From NCBI GenBank assembly GCA_963082975.1, contig OY720344.1:248001-312000 (forward strand): a stretch of 64,000 nt of DNA, in the 5' to 3' direction. The translations under genes were made by a program, and so were the position numbers. The DNA comes from Labia minor (lineage: Eukaryota; Arthropoda; Insecta; Dermaptera; Spongiphoridae). Each line of letters begins with the position of its first letter. The first letter of the stretch is position 1. This document shows positions 1 to 12,711 of this stretch, in pieces. The notes beneath the pieces are model-generated. The model did not search any database. It saw only the letters and a program-made list of their open reading frames with translations, and was not told where the DNA came from.

Positions 1-121
1 AAATTATATATACGACTGATGTGACTTCATCATTTAATTTAGAAAAATATTAAATAAAAATAAAAAATAATTAATATTGTAAAAATTAGAAATATAATTC
101 CTTTTTATACTTTCTACATAA

Positions 122-1777
122 TCTATATATATAAAAGGCAATGTCTGTGTGTCTGTCTGTCTGTCTGTCTCTTATAGACTCAAAAACTACCCGTCCGATT
201 ACGGTGAAACTTTCAGGAATTGTTGTGGGCATACCAAGGAAGGTTTTAGTGTAGTTAAATCCAAAATTAATTTAATTAGTAATATATTGCTAAAAGTCTG
301 TAGTGTCACAAAACTATCGACAGATGGCGCTACATATAATTTTCAAAATTCAAATATTTTAAATTTTTTTTAAACTTAATATTTCTAACTTTGTATTACA
401 ATACAATAATGAGACGGAATTGTTGTGTGTTAAATTAGATTTTATAAATTGAAAACCATTAGTTATACTCTTAAGTTATTTAGTTTTATTGATCACATAT
501 CTGGAAAAAATCATCTTCATTAGTTGTTTTTAATTTAAATGTATATATGTGACGTCACAGTTACCTCCTTTTAGATATATATCTATCCTTAAAATAAAAT
601 TAAAAATATTTATATTATATTCATATATATGTAAAATAATAATTATATTATTTTAATATTCCTATAAGTTGGTATCACAATTTATTATTATTATGAATTA
701 TTTATAAGTAATTACTATTATTAATTGGTATTAATAAATAAATAATATTAATTATATTAACTTAATATTTCTAACTTTGTATTACAATAATGAGACGGAA
801 TTGTTGTGTGTTAAAGAATTGTTGACTATAAAAACCAATTTGTTTTTAGGTAAGAATATATTATTCTATTTATTGTAATTATTTAAAATTTTTTTTTAGC
901 AAACAAATCTGTCTATAGTCCATTTGATTAAACCTACCATCTTATATATAGATTGTCGTGTGTAAGATATTAGGGATGAGGTATTTTATAAGAAAAATTG
1001 GGTTAAAAATAAGTTTAATTAATTGGTAGCACTCTGGATTGAATTTAGAATAATTAAAAGGGTTATTGAAACCGCGTAGGTTGATTAGGGAATGACAAGA
1101 TTGAATAGGTTCAATTAAAAAATGCTTATATAAAATTATAACTAAAAATGATTTATTTAATAAAACTGTAAGAATTTAAATTAAAATAGATAACTCAAGA
1201 AATTAAGATGAAATAGAATAATTGAAAGGTACCGTAAAAATATAAATATAAATTAAAAGAACTTTAATTTATATTTTAGCAAATGCAATTTATAATTAAT
1301 TATTAATTACCAATTGTCGACCACAGTTGGTATATTGTGTAGTTAAGGAATTGAGAATTCAAAATATGTCGAAGCCAATCATCCCCTCCTCTGCCACTTG
1401 GCAAAATTGTCCACCCCTCTCTCTCTATTGGGGTAACGAAGAGGCATATCTCTGGGTTTTCCCTGCGTTTTTTTTTTAAAACAATTATTTTTAGAAAGTC
1501 TTTGCCATGTGCTCAGTATCATAATACATCCAATATATAAGCATAAAAAACAAGCATTTTTATATTTATACTAGGAAAATTTGTTGTTGATTAAATTAAA
1601 ATATATTTTCCAAGAAAACAAATATATGTCTTATCTACTTATACTGATTGAAACAAAATGGATGAAAACCTTTTACATACAGACTTTCAACCAAATACTA
1701 TGTATCACTCGGGGGTACAGGGGGCGGAGCCCCCGTCTAGGTGTGAAGAGCGCCTGGAAGGCGCTCTGATCAGCTAG
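122..1777 (+). mobile_element. Candidate non-autonomous Helitron
   Basis: The left end reads TCTATATATATAAAAGG followed by a GTCT microsatellite. The right end has a GC-rich hairpin (about 1749-1766) followed by CAGCTAG. The element would lie between A (121) and T (1778), as Helitrons do. It has no coding capacity. A stretch of about 55 bases at 378-432 is repeated at about 762-816, and 465-640 is a degraded copy of the repeat seen at 47679 and 59596. The ends are inferred from family rules, and the interior could be a mosaic of several insertions. Confidence 0.5.
1590..1777 (+). repeat. Helitron-like 3' tail, copy 1
   Basis: This tail recurs at 5011, 20697, 24061, 33233, 38820 and 52086. 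It contains an ACAAAATGGATGAAAACC stretch, a GGGGGCGGAGCCCCC palindrome, a second hairpin of the type GAGCGCC-GAA-GGCGCTC, and the terminus CTAG followed by T. The hairpin close to a CTRR end is the usual Helitron 3' signature. Confidence 0.7.
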
Positions 1778-2969
1778 TATATTAATAATATATTAGAAAT
1801 AAATTTAATTATTAATTTAAAAATTTAAAACAATTGTTTTCAAAATTATTTATTTAAATAATAACAAAGTACCTATATTTTGAAACTGAATTTAAAATCA
1901 ATTAATGATATTAATTAATTAATTTTGTATTTTAGAATTACAATGAAGACTTGAACGCGATCAATCTTTTTCAACTAATATTGCAACATTAGTACAATTG
2001 TTTGCTATATTTGCTTTCAATGTCTGGTAAAATATTTTTTAATTTATCATAATCATGAAATTTTCAGGTCAAATATTGGGGGCAATTTTTGATTCATTTC
2101 AACTCTTTGACAAACGAATTTAAATAAAAATCCCCCCATTAATTGTTAATTAATAAAGTGATATAAAACAATACAATACTTGATTCAAAATTTGTGCTTT
2201 CTTTAGTATTATTTTATTAGTATTTATATCTTTATTATTTTACATTAATCAAAATTAAGTACTATTACAGAAAATAAAAACTATGTGCCAAGTAGCTTCT
2301 ATTCTCTTTAAAATCAAGAATCATTGGAATTAATTATACAGTTTATTTTACAGTGTACAACAGAATCGTTTAATAATATCAGTATTTTGGAATATCTTGT
2401 TCATCAATGTATACCTATATAAGATTAAAATTTAAATTTAATGCCATTACCAATCCATCATCTAAAAAAACATTCAGGTTCTTCTTCAATGACTACTTCT
2501 AAATTTGCAAGTGAATCCGATCATTTTAAAACAAAATGAATCCTACTTTAAATTATAATAATGATGAGAATTTTGATACAAAATTAAACCATTTAATAAA
2601 AAACTAATATTTCCTATTAGTATAAAAAAATAAATTAAATCTTTTTAAAAATTCACTGGTCCAAAGGAGAATAAGACTTGAATTTTAAGTTGTTGTCTAT
2701 CTCTATCTTAATGCATGAATAAACGGGATATTTGCAATTAAAAAATGTAGGACATGCTTATCAAAATATAAGAAGATTTTAAATTCAATAATAAAATATT
2801 ATCTTTATCTTATATTATACATGTGAATATATTGTAGAATCTGACATAGTTTTTATTATCATTTTCATAGTAAGTGCTCCATAAATTTATTTTTCTTATA
2901 TTTTCTTTGTACAAATTAAAAAAAAATTATAAAATTAATATCTTCTTCTTATCTTGTCTTCTTGTCGTA
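1778..2969. other. AT-rich intergenic DNA, no recognised feature
   Basis: No gene, transposon terminus or conserved motif was recognised. Two short overlapping ORFs at 2441-2607 are too short and too AT-rich to call. Confidence 0.5.
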
Positions 2970-3250
2970 TCTTATATATAAAATTCTCGTGTCACAAAAC
3001 TTTGAAATCATACTCCTCCGAAACGGCTGGACCCATTCTTATGAAATTTTTTATGCATATTCAGTAGGTCTCAAAGAAGGTTTTTATTTTATTATCAAAC
3101 CGCTAATTGGTAAGGTGTGTCCAGGGGGTGGTATTTACCTAAAAATAGTTTAGTTACAATACTAGATCATAGAGGCACTGCTGGCGATAATTTGACATCT
3201 ATATATATCCTAATAGGACATTTGAAAAGAAGAATGATTCGTGAGTGAAC
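2970..3250 (+). repeat. Helitron-like 5' head
   Basis: The segment starts TCTTATATATAAAATTC after an A. It carries the AACGGCTGGACC...ATGAAATTTT module found near the 5' ends of insect Helitrons. The matching 3' terminus may be the degraded tail at 5011-5208, which would make a 2.2-kb unit containing other repeats. That pairing is an inference. Confidence 0.45.
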
Positions 3251-3294
3251 GAGCTAAGGCGTTATCTCTCAGTTCGAAACTTGCAAAGGCACAT

Positions 3295-3891
3295 TTTTAC
3301 TATCTCGCCAGAGATAGTATTGCGATCACGAAAATTTTCGATGTTGAGATTTTGATGGTTTTATACGTTTTGAAGGTTCCTGAATCATTTTCACTAAGGT
3401 TGAGAAAAATGTCTGTGTGTGTGTGTGTGTGTATGTAGACAAGATTACGCAAAAACGGTTTGAGCTAGAATGATGAAATTTGGTACATGAGCATTATTCA
3501 AAATTCGTAGTTTTCTATCAACTTTTGAGAAATGTAGCTCAACCGGAAGAGGGTCATTACCTACAACGTTTTGATTTTTTTTCCTCTAAAGTGACCGTAA
3601 AAATAAAGATATATGTTTGATAATTTTTCACATGATTAAAGATTGTATAAAACTGCTATATATAGAATTTCAGCTTGATTGATTCGCTGAAATTACCAGA
3701 ATTAATTTTTTAACACTGCAATTCTCACGCGCCAACATGTGACGTGGTGCCATCAACAAAAAGCCAAACATGCGCTGGTTTAATATTTATTATTTATAAT
3801 TTATAATTAATTAAATTTAATTTAAATATAATATATTATGTTATTTAGTCCAATTCAAATTGCGAGATAGTCGAGTGGAGACACTCCAGCT
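3295..3891 (+). repeat. Interspersed repeat D, copy 1 (about 597 bp)
   Basis: It is nearly identical over its length to 10963-11560. The ends carry short inverted arms, ACTATCTCGC at the left and GCGAGATAGT near the right. A (TG)n tract lies about 120 bases in, followed by a GATGAAATTTGGTA module shared with other repeats here. No coding sequence was seen. High identity between the copies suggests recent spread. The terminal structure resembles Helitron/DINE repeats but the class is not settled. Confidence 0.75.
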
Positions 3892-4164
3892 AATTTTTTT
3901 AAGTATTATATATTTTTTTTACAAATTTATTAATTTTTATTATTTTAATATTTTATTAAATTATTTTATTTTATTAAATTAATAATTATGTCAATTAATT
4001 TTTTCGTGCATAAATAAACATATATAAAAAACTATATATAAAATTTTAATTTTCATTCATTCATTCATTTAAAATGATTAAAAAATATCTTATTCAAAAT
4101 AAATTGTTGAATAAAATTGATCTAAATATTTTTTTGATTTGTTGAATGTAATCACGAAGGATAA

Positions 4165-5010
4165 TAATATTTGAGAAGAATTTTAATCAAGGTTGCTAGT
4201 GATCACCAATATATTTTCTTCACCATACCAAAGGCTCAACAGAATCAACACAGAAAAACCCGAGAAGACCGAAGATGGAATGTAAATAAATTAAACACAG
4301 AGCGCCTCATCAGGGAGTTCGACAGGATTTTAGGTACAATAAAAAGACCTACAAGCGCAAGAGTTCCAGGGTAGAGAGCTCTGAAGTGAAGGAGGGGTTT
4401 TTAGTGGTTACACCACACACGCAGTAATGACGATTATTGTATGGTCTGAAAAGATTTTCCCCCCCTAACCCCAAAAAAAAAAAAAAAAAAAAAAGGTTGC
4501 AATCGGGAAACGCCTGTTATCATGCAGTAAAGTAGCTTATCTCATCAAAATTAATATCAAAGGGAATCAAATAAAAATATATAAAACAATTATTTTGCCT
4601 GTTGTATTATATGGGTGTGAGGTATGGTCTATGACCTTAGGAGATGAGATTCAGAGTATTTGAAAATAGGATTCTTCCCAGCATTTATGGGCCAAAGAAA
4701 GATGAGGTCACCGGGGAATGGCGGAGACTGCATAACGAGGAATTTCATGACCTCTATGCATCTCCAGAAATAGTTAGGGTTATTAAAGCGAGAAGGTTGC
4801 GATAGGCAGGGCACGTGGCTAGAATGGGAGAGGAAAAAGATACTGGTGGGGAGACCGATTAGAAAACGTCCGCTTGGAAGACCAAGGACGCGTAGGATGG
4901 GACGTAAGAGAGATGGGACAGGGGCTCAGGATAGGGAAACTTGGAGAAATGTGGTTGTTGCGGCCAAGAACTTTCGAGTACATTTGAGCCACATTGATAG
5001 ATAGATATAA
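4165..5010 (+). pseudogene. RTE-type retrotransposon 3' part, interrupted
   Basis: Translation in shifting frames gives the C-terminal region downstream of the reverse transcriptase in RTE-clade elements: a KRLISSK stretch, then VLYGCE, then motifs like KKDEVTGEWRRLHN and AGHVARMGEE. It ends in a GATAGATAGATA run, typical of RTE 3' ends. Frameshifts and stops make it dead. It is broken at 4197-4493 by a poly(A) insertion. It runs directly into a Helitron-like 3' tail (5011-5208), the same junction as in other copies. Confidence 0.7.
4197..4493 (+). mobile_element. Poly(A) retroposon insertion inside RTE relic
   Basis: GGTTGC occurs just before the insert and again right after its poly(A) run (about 4471-4493). 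Uninterrupted relatives at 31434 have it once, so it is a target-site duplication. The insert encodes a fragment with RRWNVNKLN, similar to the linker after the endonuclease of LINEs, then a stop and a short non-coding region. It looks like an internally deleted LINE copy mobilised by target-primed reverse transcription. Confidence 0.6.
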
Positions 5011-5208
5011 CATATACAATAATAATATATATAATTAATTTACTGATTAAATTAAAATCTATTTTAAATAAGAACACAAAAAGAAATGAATGTTTTATGT
5101 TATATACGGATTGAAACAAAATGGATGAAAACCTTTTACTACTTTCAACCAAATACTATGTACCACTCGGGCGGAGCCCCCGTCTATGTGTGAAGAGCAG
5201 ATAGTATA
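5011..5208 (+). repeat. Helitron-like 3' tail, copy 2 (degraded)
   Basis: It has the same tail as at 1590-1777, but the last hairpin is lost and the terminus is mutated to AGATAG. It follows an RTE 3' end without a gap. Confidence 0.6.
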
Positions 5209-5575
5209 TATATAATATTAATCTTATTATTTACCTTTCTTCTGATTCTATGTTGTCTCAGCATCATGATGTATCTTTTCTTATTAGCATATCACTTATT
5301 AAAATATTATTTATTATCTTTCTTTTTCACATCAAATAATTTAGTATATAATAATGAAAATGTATATCTCATCTTTAATTTTTATCTCTCTCTCTCTCAC
5401 ACTCTAACTCAAAATTTTTATTTCTAGATTATGCTTGTTTTATTTATATAAGTAAATATATTATACAACGATATTTTTTAATCAAATTTTGTTTTTTATT
5501 TAGTGTGTAAATATAGGGTTGTGTACGAAAAACAACAATTGAAATCTCTCATGATTATCATTAATTACATTAAAA
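5209..5575. other. AT-rich spacer
   Basis: There is a (TC)n tract near 5385-5400 and nothing else recognisable. Confidence 0.5.
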
Positions 5576-5735
5576 TTAATTAATTATACTTCAATTGTAT
5601 TCCTTCCATACCTTCTAGATCCATTGAAATATCTATAAAAATTTTCAAAAGTCTATCTCAATATTAAGTTTATGAAAAATCGATTTCAATTTGTCATAAG
5701 AGCAAACAGACAGACAGACAGATAGACATGAATGA
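5576..5735 (-). repeat. Interspersed repeat G, copy 1
   Basis: Related copies lie at 25800-25968 (+) and 29262-29430 (-). Each has a GTCT microsatellite (seen here as CAGACAGACAGACAG) next to a segment of about 130 bases containing ATCCATTGAAATA. The organisation is like the 5' head of a Helitron/DINE element. No coding. Confidence 0.65.
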
Positions 5736-5801
5736 TTTGTTTTTTTTTTATTAATAGTATATCTGAAATGATATTTGATATTTTATATCTATGCATTAGT
5801 C

Positions 5802-8800
5802 CATAGGTTCTTAAACTTATGTACTCCACGGACCCCCACTTGAAAAAATTTTTTTTGACGGACCCCCATCACAACTTTAGGTACTTTACGTCATTTTATT
5901 AATTAATTTCTGGCTTACGATCTCATAAGGACAAGGATATATGATGAATATTTCTAATAGTGATTGGTGAATAACGATTTTTTTGCATATTGTAGAACAC
6001 ATTTTATTAGAAATTATAATATTGAAGAAAGAAAATACAAACATTGTCATAGCAACAAATCTCACAAATTATAATGGGTACTTACATTAAATTCATATAA
6101 ATATTTTATAATTTTTTTCAGAAAATATTAAATAAGAAATATTTTAAAAAATAACTGCATCTATCTCATTAAATATAACTTACATATTTAATGAGATGTA
6201 TGCAGTTGTTTTCTTGAAACAAGAATCTCAATATCTGGCTTAATATTGGAAACTTTTAATCTAAGATCCGGCTCTACATTTAATTTGTTTCTATATTTAG
6301 ACTTAATATAAAATAGTACCGAAAAAGCTTGTTCGCATAAATATGTTGTGCAGAATGGAATCAAGTGTTGAAGTGCTTTATTTGCAAGCGCAGGATAATC
6401 TGACCTGAGAAGTAACCAAAAGTTGCTCAATTCAGTTTTGTTAAATTTTAGTTTATAAGTTGTATCACATGATAATTCCACGAGAATATCTTGTTCAGGT
6501 GCAGATAAATGTTTAGCATTTGTAATTTCCATATTAAATGGATCTCTGATCCAGTTATTGCAAGGATCAGGAGTAGAAAAATACTTCCTGAAGTTGCTTT
6601 TCAAAGTAATTAAATGTTCAACAAATAATTGACGCGTTTGAATAAGCAATTTTTCACTGGAGCTTTCTATGAAATCATTGAGAGTTGGAAAAGACTCATA
6701 TACACCGTTCTGGATGCGTTTCGACCACAAGTCGATTTTTTTAATCATTGCTTCTATTTTATCTTCAACTTTAAATATATTTACAACAGTACCTTGCAGG
6801 CTCAAATTAAGTTCGTTCAATTTTGTAAAAATATCAGTCAAGTAAGCCACCTTAGCTAACCAGATAAAATCATTGAAACATTCGGTCAGTTCAAAATGCG
6901 CATCTATTAAAAACAATCGTATTTCATCTCGAAGCTCAAAAAGGCGAATGAGTACTTTCCCGCGGGACAACCAACGTACATCTGTATGTAATAATAAATG
7001 TGTATGTTGACTACCCATTTCCTCACACAAAATTTTAAAAACTCTGGAATTAAGTGGACGAGCCTTAATGAAATTGACAATTTTAACTACTTCGTCTAAT
7101 GTTCTTTTCAAATCTGGTGACATATTTTTGGCTGCTAATGATTCTCTGTGAATGCAGCAATGATTCCAAACAACCTGAGGCGCAACATTTTTAATAAGAG
7201 CAATCAATCCAGTTCTTGTACCTGACATTGCACGAGCACCATCAGTGCAAATTCCAACACATTTTGGCCACTCTATTTCATTTTCGGTTATAAAATTATT
7301 CAAACTGTTAAATATGTCATTAGCTGTCGTTCGTGAAGGTAGTGAATCACAAAACAATACATCTTCTTGTATTTGATTTTCAAACTCATATCTAATGAAA
7401 GCTAACAAATTGGCATTATTAGTGACATCAGTACTTTCATCCAATTGTAATGAGTAATAGTGACTTTTGCGCACTCTCGATATTAATTCTTCTTTTATAT
7501 TACATGACATGTCTTCAATCCTATTCTTAACCGTATCATTTGATAATGAAATCAAATTTATATCGTTTGCTGCTTTAGTTCCTAACATTATATTTGTAAT
7601 TACTTTTGTAGCAGGAAGAATTAATTGCTCTGCTATATTATGCGGCTTTCCTGCTTTAGCAATAAGTAGAGCTACTTCATATGATGCCATTACTGCTTTC
7701 TTACTCATACCACCAGATCCCGTCTTTACCATCAATTTCTGACTTGAATTAAGTTCTTCTTTTTTCATTTTAAAAAATTCGATAGACTTACTAACATGCT
7801 CGCTGTGCTTTGTTTGTAAATGACGTCTGAGATTAGCAGGTTTCATACTTTCATTGGATAAACTTTCCTGACATAGAACGCAGACTGGTCTTTCCACATC
7901 ATTGTTGCAAATATAAGTAAATCCAAATGATAAATAATCATCCGAATATTTTCTAGTTTTGCGTTTCTTGGTAGAGTTTGCTGTTGATGCCTCATCATCT
8001 GATTCTTTCCGTTTCTGTGTTGAACCAGTTTGTAGCCAACGATCCATTTTATGGAGTAATTTATTAACATTGAACTACAATAATATAAATATAATATAAA
8101 TATAATATAAATATAACGAATTATTATTTACTAGCTATGTTTTAATATGATTTTAAATGAATGTTTTAATATCATTTTAAATGAATGTTTTAAATCATTT
8201 TAATAAATGTTTTAAATCATTTTAAATAAATGATTTAATATCATTTTAAATGAATATTAATTTATATAAAATATATTTCGTAATTTGATTCTAAAATATT
8301 ATTAATTTCGTAATTTGATTCTAAAATATTATTAATTTCGTAATTTGATTCTAAAATATTATTAAAATAAATATTTTTTATTCATAAAACTAACTTATAC
8401 TTACTCTCAAAAACAGCCTTTCTGGGAAATTGCAAAATGTGTTTAGTGTTTTTATAAAATAATGATCATGCAAATTACACTAAAAATTAAAAAAAATTAT
8501 TAGCTATAATAAACTATTATTAGCTATAATTTAATTATAATTAATTAAATTAATAAAAATAATTTAAAGATACAACTCGTTGAGAAATGAACTTATAATT
8601 AACATTAATAAAAATAATTTAAAGATACAACTCGTTGAGAAATGAACTTATAATTAACATTTGCTTTAAAACTGTTTAAAACCCCAGAGTGGACGCTGAC
8701 AATTTGGGTTTTTCCGGGTAAGACTGTCCCCTCCCCTGGTTTTCCCCAATAACAAAGTGAAAGAAAATTCCCTTATATGCCTCCCCTTCCGAGCCCCTAA

Positions 8801-9126
8801 GAGGGGTTATTTTAAAGGAACAATCGAAAAATGATTTTAAATGAATGAATGGATGAAAATTCAAATTTTATATATAGTTTTTTATATATGTTTATTTATT
8901 CACAAAAAATTAATTGACATAATTATCAATTTAATAAAATAAAATAGTATTATTAATAGTATTAAATTATAGCCGTAATTCTCTAGGAGGATATAGTTAA
9001 ACAATGAACTTTAAATATTTATATATGTATATATTTTTACGATGATTTTTTTCCGAGGACCGCGGACCCCCAGTAAAGGCTTCGCGGACCCCCAGGGGTC
9101 CGCGGACCACAGTTTAAGAACCACTG
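5802..9126 (-). mobile_element. ZBED/Buster-like hAT transposon, apparently complete
   Basis: An 8-bp target-site duplication, CATTAGTC, lies at 5794-5801 and 9127-9134. The right end read inward is CAGTGGTTCTTAAACTG and the left end is CATAGGTTCTTAAAC, so the first bases of the left terminus are mutated. Both ends continue with CGGACCCCC stretches. It holds one long transposase ORF on the minus strand. Non-coding internal repeats include three 30-base units at about 8276-8363 and a 57-base tandem duplication at about 8549-8661. The decayed left terminus could impair mobility. Confidence 0.9.
6188..8047 (-). CDS. hAT transposase, ZBED5/FAM200-like (Buster group)
   Basis: The 619-residue ORF is intact. 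Residues 38-85 form a BED-type zinc finger (Cys56, Cys59, His76, His81). The RNase-H-like core has LDESTD at 202-207 and CTDGA at 267-271, where the first two acidic catalytic residues of hAT transposases are expected. The C-terminal hAT dimerisation region has CEQAFS with Glu572, the expected third acidic residue. This family cuts and reinserts DNA with 8-bp duplications, which the element shows. Length is typical of ZBED5-like proteins. A domesticated host gene is unlikely because terminal repeats and a duplication flank it. Activity cannot be judged from sequence. Confidence 0.9.
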   Translation of the reverse strand: MDRWLQTGSTQKRKESDDEASTANSTKKRKTRKYSDDYLSFGFTYICNNDVERPVCVLCQESLSNESMKPANLRRHLQTKHSEHVSKSIEFFKMKKEELNSSQKLMVKTGSGGMSKKAVMASYEVALLIAKAGKPHNIAEQLILPATKVITNIMLGTKAANDINLISLSNDTVKNRIEDMSCNIKEELISRVRKSHYYSLQLDESTDVTNNANLLAFIRYEFENQIQEDVLFCDSLPSRTTANDIFNSLNNFITENEIEWPKCVGICTDGARAMSGTRTGLIALIKNVAPQVVWNHCCIHRESLAAKNMSPDLKRTLDEVVKIVNFIKARPLNSRVFKILCEEMGSQHTHLLLHTDVRWLSRGKVLIRLFELRDEIRLFLIDAHFELTECFNDFIWLAKVAYLTDIFTKLNELNLSLQGTVVNIFKVEDKIEAMIKKIDLWSKRIQNGVYESFPTLNDFIESSSEKLLIQTRQLFVEHLITLKSNFRKYFSTPDPCNNWIRDPFNMEITNAKHLSAPEQDILVELSCDTTYKLKFNKTELSNFWLLLRSDYPALANKALQHLIPFCTTYLCEQAFSVLFYIKSKYRNKLNVEPDLRLKVSNIKPDIEILVSRKQLHTSH

Positions 9127-9139
9127 CATTAGTCTATAG

Positions 9140-10238
9140 CAGGTATGGCGAACCTATGGCACGCGTGCCAAAAGTGGCACGTTTGAAAAATTTCATGACA
9201 CGCATAAAGACAAAATTATGTTTTTAATAATTATAACTTTTTCCAATAGAAATAAATTAAAAATGAATAAATCACATTAAAATTAAAATTTATGAAATTT
9301 GAAGTACTGAATATTTATTTATCTATCTTAGTAGAGAGAGAGAGAGAGAGATTAAACTGGAAAATTATACATTTTATTAAGCTGAAATATCGCTTGAATT
9401 CCCTTGCAGTATAAAAACATTCATGATAGATAGACTCAGTGTATACACCTCCATCGACTTCTATTATGTCATTGCGTGTTGTTACCGTACAAATAGCATT
9501 GTTCAGGATTTAAAATTTTTTGCAAATCTTTACTCTTCATGACCTGGGGAACCCAAATATGACTTGTATTTTTCGTGTCTGTCATTTTATTTGTCTGTTT
9601 GTCTGGGAAATTATGAAGTTAAAAACTCAAAATTGATTGAGGCAATGAAATACACCTATTACCAGAATATTCTTATATGCTCTTATTTTAATATATATAC
9701 GGTAAATTTTATCAATATTTATTAAAAAAAAAGAAAAATTAATTTTATAAAATTTATATCAAGTTTTACTTTACTTTACGCATAGGACAGTTGGAGAATA
9801 GTGCCAGAATCGCAATCTTTTTCTAGAATTTAACATATCATTATCAAAACAAGAAAATGTAAGTGGTTCACGGTATCAAATATAAGTTGCTTTTTTGTCA
9901 TTTTCTACAACTAAAAACTACAAACTAAAATCAATTAAAGAATTTCCATACAATAAAAATAAAAATAAAATTTTAGCAAAGATATATTTTTACCAAAAAA
10001 TAAATTCCAAATTTTTTAATAATCATTTTATTTTTTTGGAATAAAGTTTAATATTTCAAATTATAACACTTTTATACAGGATAGTAAGAAGTTATACAAA
10101 AATATTCGATTATATATTCAAGCTAAAAGGGGTACAGGTGGTAGAGAAAAAAATGACAATTTTGTGGCACGTTAGTTACTTTAAAAAGCTTTTTTATAAT
10201 TTTGTGGCACGAAAATTGAAAAAGGTTCGCCATCCGTG
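9140..10238. mobile_element. Non-autonomous hAT element (1.1 kb)
   Basis: An 8-bp duplication, GTCTATAG, lies at 9132-9139 and 10239-10246. The ends read inward are CAGGTATGGCGAACCT and CACGGATGGCGAACCT. Both sub-ends carry TGGCACG motifs. There is no ORF, so it needs a transposase in trans. A (GA)n tract lies at about 9332-9350. Its duplication overlaps that of the neighbouring Buster element by three bases. Confidence 0.9.
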
Positions 10239-10246
10239 GTCTATAG

Positions 10247-10962
10247 TCTATAGTGAGTAACCCACACATCCCATACGTACAATTGAAATATAAAAATAAA
10301 TAAGGTAAGCATAGAGAGATAATTTAAATATTTATATTTTATATTTATATAAAAAAGAATGAATGGTTTATCATTTTTGTTATTAGATTTTCAATTTTTT
10401 TTTTTTTGTAGTTTTTTATTATAGCTTTTTTATTAAATATATAATAATTTTATCCAATATAAAATCATTTTTATATGAAACAAAATTAATTAATAAATTT
10501 TATTAACTAATAATAAAAGAGCGAAAATAGAGAAACAGAAAAGTATTATTTTTTAAATTTAATATTAGCTCTACAACAACTATATAAAGTACCTTGAACA
10601 CAGCTATCGCTCAACCCTTTAACAAATTTATACAATTTATTATTATAAACTTTAAAAATTTTACAATTTTTTAATTAGTTATTACAATTGTTAAATGGGT
10701 TTTCTAAAAATGATTCATACAGATTTTGTTTCCTAAAATGGTACAAATTAATTAAAATAACTTGATTTATATTTCAAGATGAAAAATATATTCAAATATA
10801 CTTGATAAAATATTTGTTCCTATAATATATATATATATAAATGTTCTTATAATTAGATGGCTTCAGCTTTATATTGTTCAAAGTAGCAATAGCTTATCGA
10901 CTGTGTCGTCCAAGGATTACTACTGATAATATAAATTCTGAAATTATATTAACACTTGTCTA
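10247..10962. other. AT-rich intergenic DNA
   Basis: No gene or element terminus was recognised. A short (TA)n tract lies near 10828-10838. Confidence 0.5.
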
Positions 10963-11560
10963 TTTTTACTATCTCGTAAGAGATAGTATTGCGATCACCA
11001 AAATTTTCGATTTTGAGATTTTGATGTTTTTATGCGTTTTAAAGGTTCCTGAATCATTTTCACTAAGGTTGAGAAAAATGTCTGTGTGTGTGTGTGTGTG
11101 TATGTAACCAAGATTACGCAAAAACGGTTTGAGCTAGAATGATGAAATTTGGTACATGAGCATTATTCAAAATTCGTAGTTTTCTATCAACTTTTGAGAA
11201 ATGTAGCTCAACCGGAAGAGGGTCATTACCTACAACGTTTTGATTTTTTTTCCTCTAAAGTGACCGTAAAAATAAAGATATATGTTTGATAATTTTTCAC
11301 ATGATTAAAGATTGTATAAAACTGCTATATATAGAATTTCAGCTTGATTGATTCGCTGAAATTACCAGAATTAATTTTTTAACACTGCAATTCTCACGCG
11401 CCAACATGTGACGTGGTGCCATCAACAAAAAGCCAAACATGCGCTGGTTTAATATTTATTATTTATAATTTATAATTAATTAAATTTAATTTAAATATAA
11501 TATATTATGTTATTTAATCCAATTCAAATTGCGAGATAGTCGAGTGGAGACACTTCAGCT
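10963..11560 (+). repeat. Interspersed repeat D, copy 2
   Basis: Nearly identical to 3295-3891 including the (TG)n tract. The two differ by a handful of substitutions and by flanking DNA, so this is dispersal and not segmental duplication. Confidence 0.75.
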
Positions 11561-11563
11561 TCT

Positions 11564-12236
11564 TTTATGATGTAAAATGAACGAATTTATTATTGATTTT
11601 CTAAAAATTTTATTTTTTAATTTTACCGTAAAAATTATGAAAGGTCTTGGTAGGATGATCCTCCGTTTTCGGCATAAATATCAATAATATATTTTTTAAA
11701 TATTTTTATGATGTAAAGTGAACGAATTTATTATTTATTTAAAAAAAATTTCATTTTTTAATTTTACCGTAATTTTATCGTAGGATGACCCTCCGTTTTC
11801 GGCATAAAAAAATAATTATTCATCAGAAATATCAATAATATATTTTTTTAATATTTTTATGATCTAAAATGAACGAATTTATTATTTATTAAAAAAAATT
11901 TCATTTTTTAATTTTACCGTAAAAATTATGAAAGGTCATCGTAGGATGACCCTCTGTTTTCGGCATAAATATCAATAATATATTTTTTTAATATTTTTAT
12001 GATGTAAAATGAACGAATTTATTATTGATTTTCTAAAAATTTCATTTTTTAATTTTACCGTAAAAATTATGAAAGGTCATCACTTTACATCATAAAAACA
12101 TTAAAAAAATATATTATTGATATTTCTGATGAATAATTATTTTTTTATGCCGAAAACGGAGGATCATCCTATGATGACCTTTCATAATTTTTACGGTAAA
12201 ATTAAAAAATGAAATTTTTAGAAAATCAATAATAAA
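11564..12236. repeat. Tandem array of about 145-bp units with terminal inverted unit
   Basis: Four direct units begin near 11564, 11704, 11854 and 11996. Each has ATGAACGAATTTATTATT and a CTCCGTTTTCGGCATAAA block. A fifth unit (12080-12236) is in the opposite orientation, so the last direct and inverted units can fold into a long hairpin. There is no coding sequence. It could be a foldback/MITE array or a small satellite. Confidence 0.85.
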
Positions 12237-12711
12237 TACCTTCTTTTAACCCCCGTTCGTGTCCGTGCCTACTAGTGTCAGATAGCTCCGTGGTGAAATT
12301 CCTCGTCTTGAGGTGAATAGATATCGTTAATCGCGATATGCTGGTAATAGCTGCCTACCAGAATTCACACTCCTCCTGATAGACCATTGTGGTTAAGTCT
12401 ATCAACCTCCCAAAGCGGGTCGACATTTTAGTGTAGTCACGACGTCAAAACAAACAACCCCCCCCAATACCACATTCTCATATTTGCTTCTACAAATATC
12501 TTATTGCAAATAATTATAATACAATTTATATTAATAATATAATTAATGAAAATAAATAAAATTATAATTAATAAACTTTGTGCTGTCCTTTTAAATCTTG
12601 TTTCCTGTGCTCCAACCCTTAGATAAAATAAATTTGATAACAAACATTAACATCAATACATTCCTCCTTTCAATCCTATTTGAAACTGAGCCATCCAGGT
12701 GGAGGATGTAA
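12237..12711. other. Short GC-richer segment, then AT-rich spacer
   Basis: 12240-12440 is clearly less AT-rich than its surroundings and has no long ORF. Its base composition suggests a transposon UTR fragment, but no family was recognised. The remainder is AT-rich with nothing supportable. Confidence 0.35.
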